From the NCBI GenBank assembly GCA_944390805.1, contig CALXQW010000026.1, positions 1 to 54,688 of the forward strand: a stretch of DNA of 54,688 nucleotides, given 5' to 3'. Each line of letters begins with the position of its first letter. Positions within the stretch are counted from its first letter, which is position 1. Under the pieces are notes generated by a model. The model saw only the letters and a list, made by a program, of their open reading frames with translations. It did not search any database and was not told the DNA's origin. This document shows, piece by piece, positions 54,631-54,688 of the stretch. Position numbers and translations under genes: made by a program. Source of the stretch: an uncultured Opitutales bacterium (GTDB taxonomy: Bacteria > Verrucomicrobiota > Verrucomicrobiia > Opitutales > Intestinicryptomonadaceae).

Positions 54631-54688
54631 ATGAGTAACGTAATGGAAGAACTGCTTGCAAACAGCAGTTTCGCAGAACTCAAATCCG
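54631..54688 (+). CDS. rpsA: Start of a gene cut by the window end, probably 30S ribosomal protein S1
   Basis: Only 19 codons are visible, starting MSNVMEELLANSSFAELKS. An opening with MEELLxxS followed by a Leu-Lys-rich stretch resembles the N-terminus of ribosomal protein S1 in related bacteria, but this is too short to be sure. The ATG is preceded by an A-rich stretch without a clear Shine-Dalgarno sequence, which would fit S1. The rest lies outside the window. Confidence 0.45.
   Translation, partial: MSNVMEELLANSSFAELKS

Overview
The window looks like a chromosomal segment of a Verrucomicrobiota bacterium, most likely from the Opitutae side (Opitutales/Puniceicoccales-like). This is inferred from gene content. 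The pointers are an Asp23/AmaP-like membrane protein, a verrucomicrobial-type PEP-CTERM protein beside a TIGR02597-like secreted protein, several secreted sugar-active families (DUF1080, DUF4832-like, DUF5722-like, GH42-like, Tat-exported Gfo/Idh/MocA), a Gram-negative outer-membrane module (BamA, Skp) and menaquinone synthesis by the futalosine route. The segment is gene dense. I saw no phage, IS element, CRISPR array, tRNA or rRNA gene.

Region 1 (1-8100): the 3' end of a SecF/SecDF gene and its terminator, then a long minus-strand run read from 8091 down to 575: ubiA-type prenyltransferase, ubiX, ubiD, an AmaP-like protein, thiE, glycerate kinase, ndk and rsmG. Region 2 (8200-14413): a divergent plus-strand operon mqnE-mqnA-mqnC-mqnD-mqnB, then a TVP38/DedA-like membrane protein and xseA. 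Together the two arms encode the route from chorismate through futalosine to dihydroxynaphthoate, plus prenylation and decarboxylation. The final methyltransferase is not in the window.

Region 3 (14584-21246): a minus-strand hemB-aroK-tilS-ftsH operon ending in a clear terminator, divergent from cysS. Region 4 (21333-27154): secreted carbohydrate-related genes: a DUF4832-like protein, a Tat-exported Gfo/Idh/MocA oxidoreductase and two tandem DUF1080 paralogues, with a likely remnant of a second Tat-exported protein between them. Region 5 (27365-36252): ispH, then a housekeeping run from a recognisable promoter: rplY, pth, rpsF, ssb, rplI, dnaB, bamA and a Skp/OmpH chaperone. rpsR is missing from its usual place between ssb and rplI.

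Region 6 (36426-38848): the RNase P RNA gene rnpB on the minus strand, then two secreted or surface proteins (TIGR02597-like and PEP-CTERM). Region 7 (38960-45097): ferredoxin (minus), tmk-holB-thiC (plus) and a secreted DUF5722-like protein (minus). Region 8 (45170-51128, all minus): topoisomerase III, a class V aminotransferase, panD, a PfkB sugar kinase and a DEDDh exonuclease. Region 9: a secreted GH42-like protein (plus), fabG (minus) and, at the right edge, the probable first codons of rpsA.

Most genes are ordinary housekeeping genes. The parts worth a second look are the DUF1080/Gfo-Idh locus with its gene remnant, the alanine-rich AmaP-like protein, the rpsR-less ribosomal operon, and the secreted TIGR02597-like/PEP-CTERM pair.
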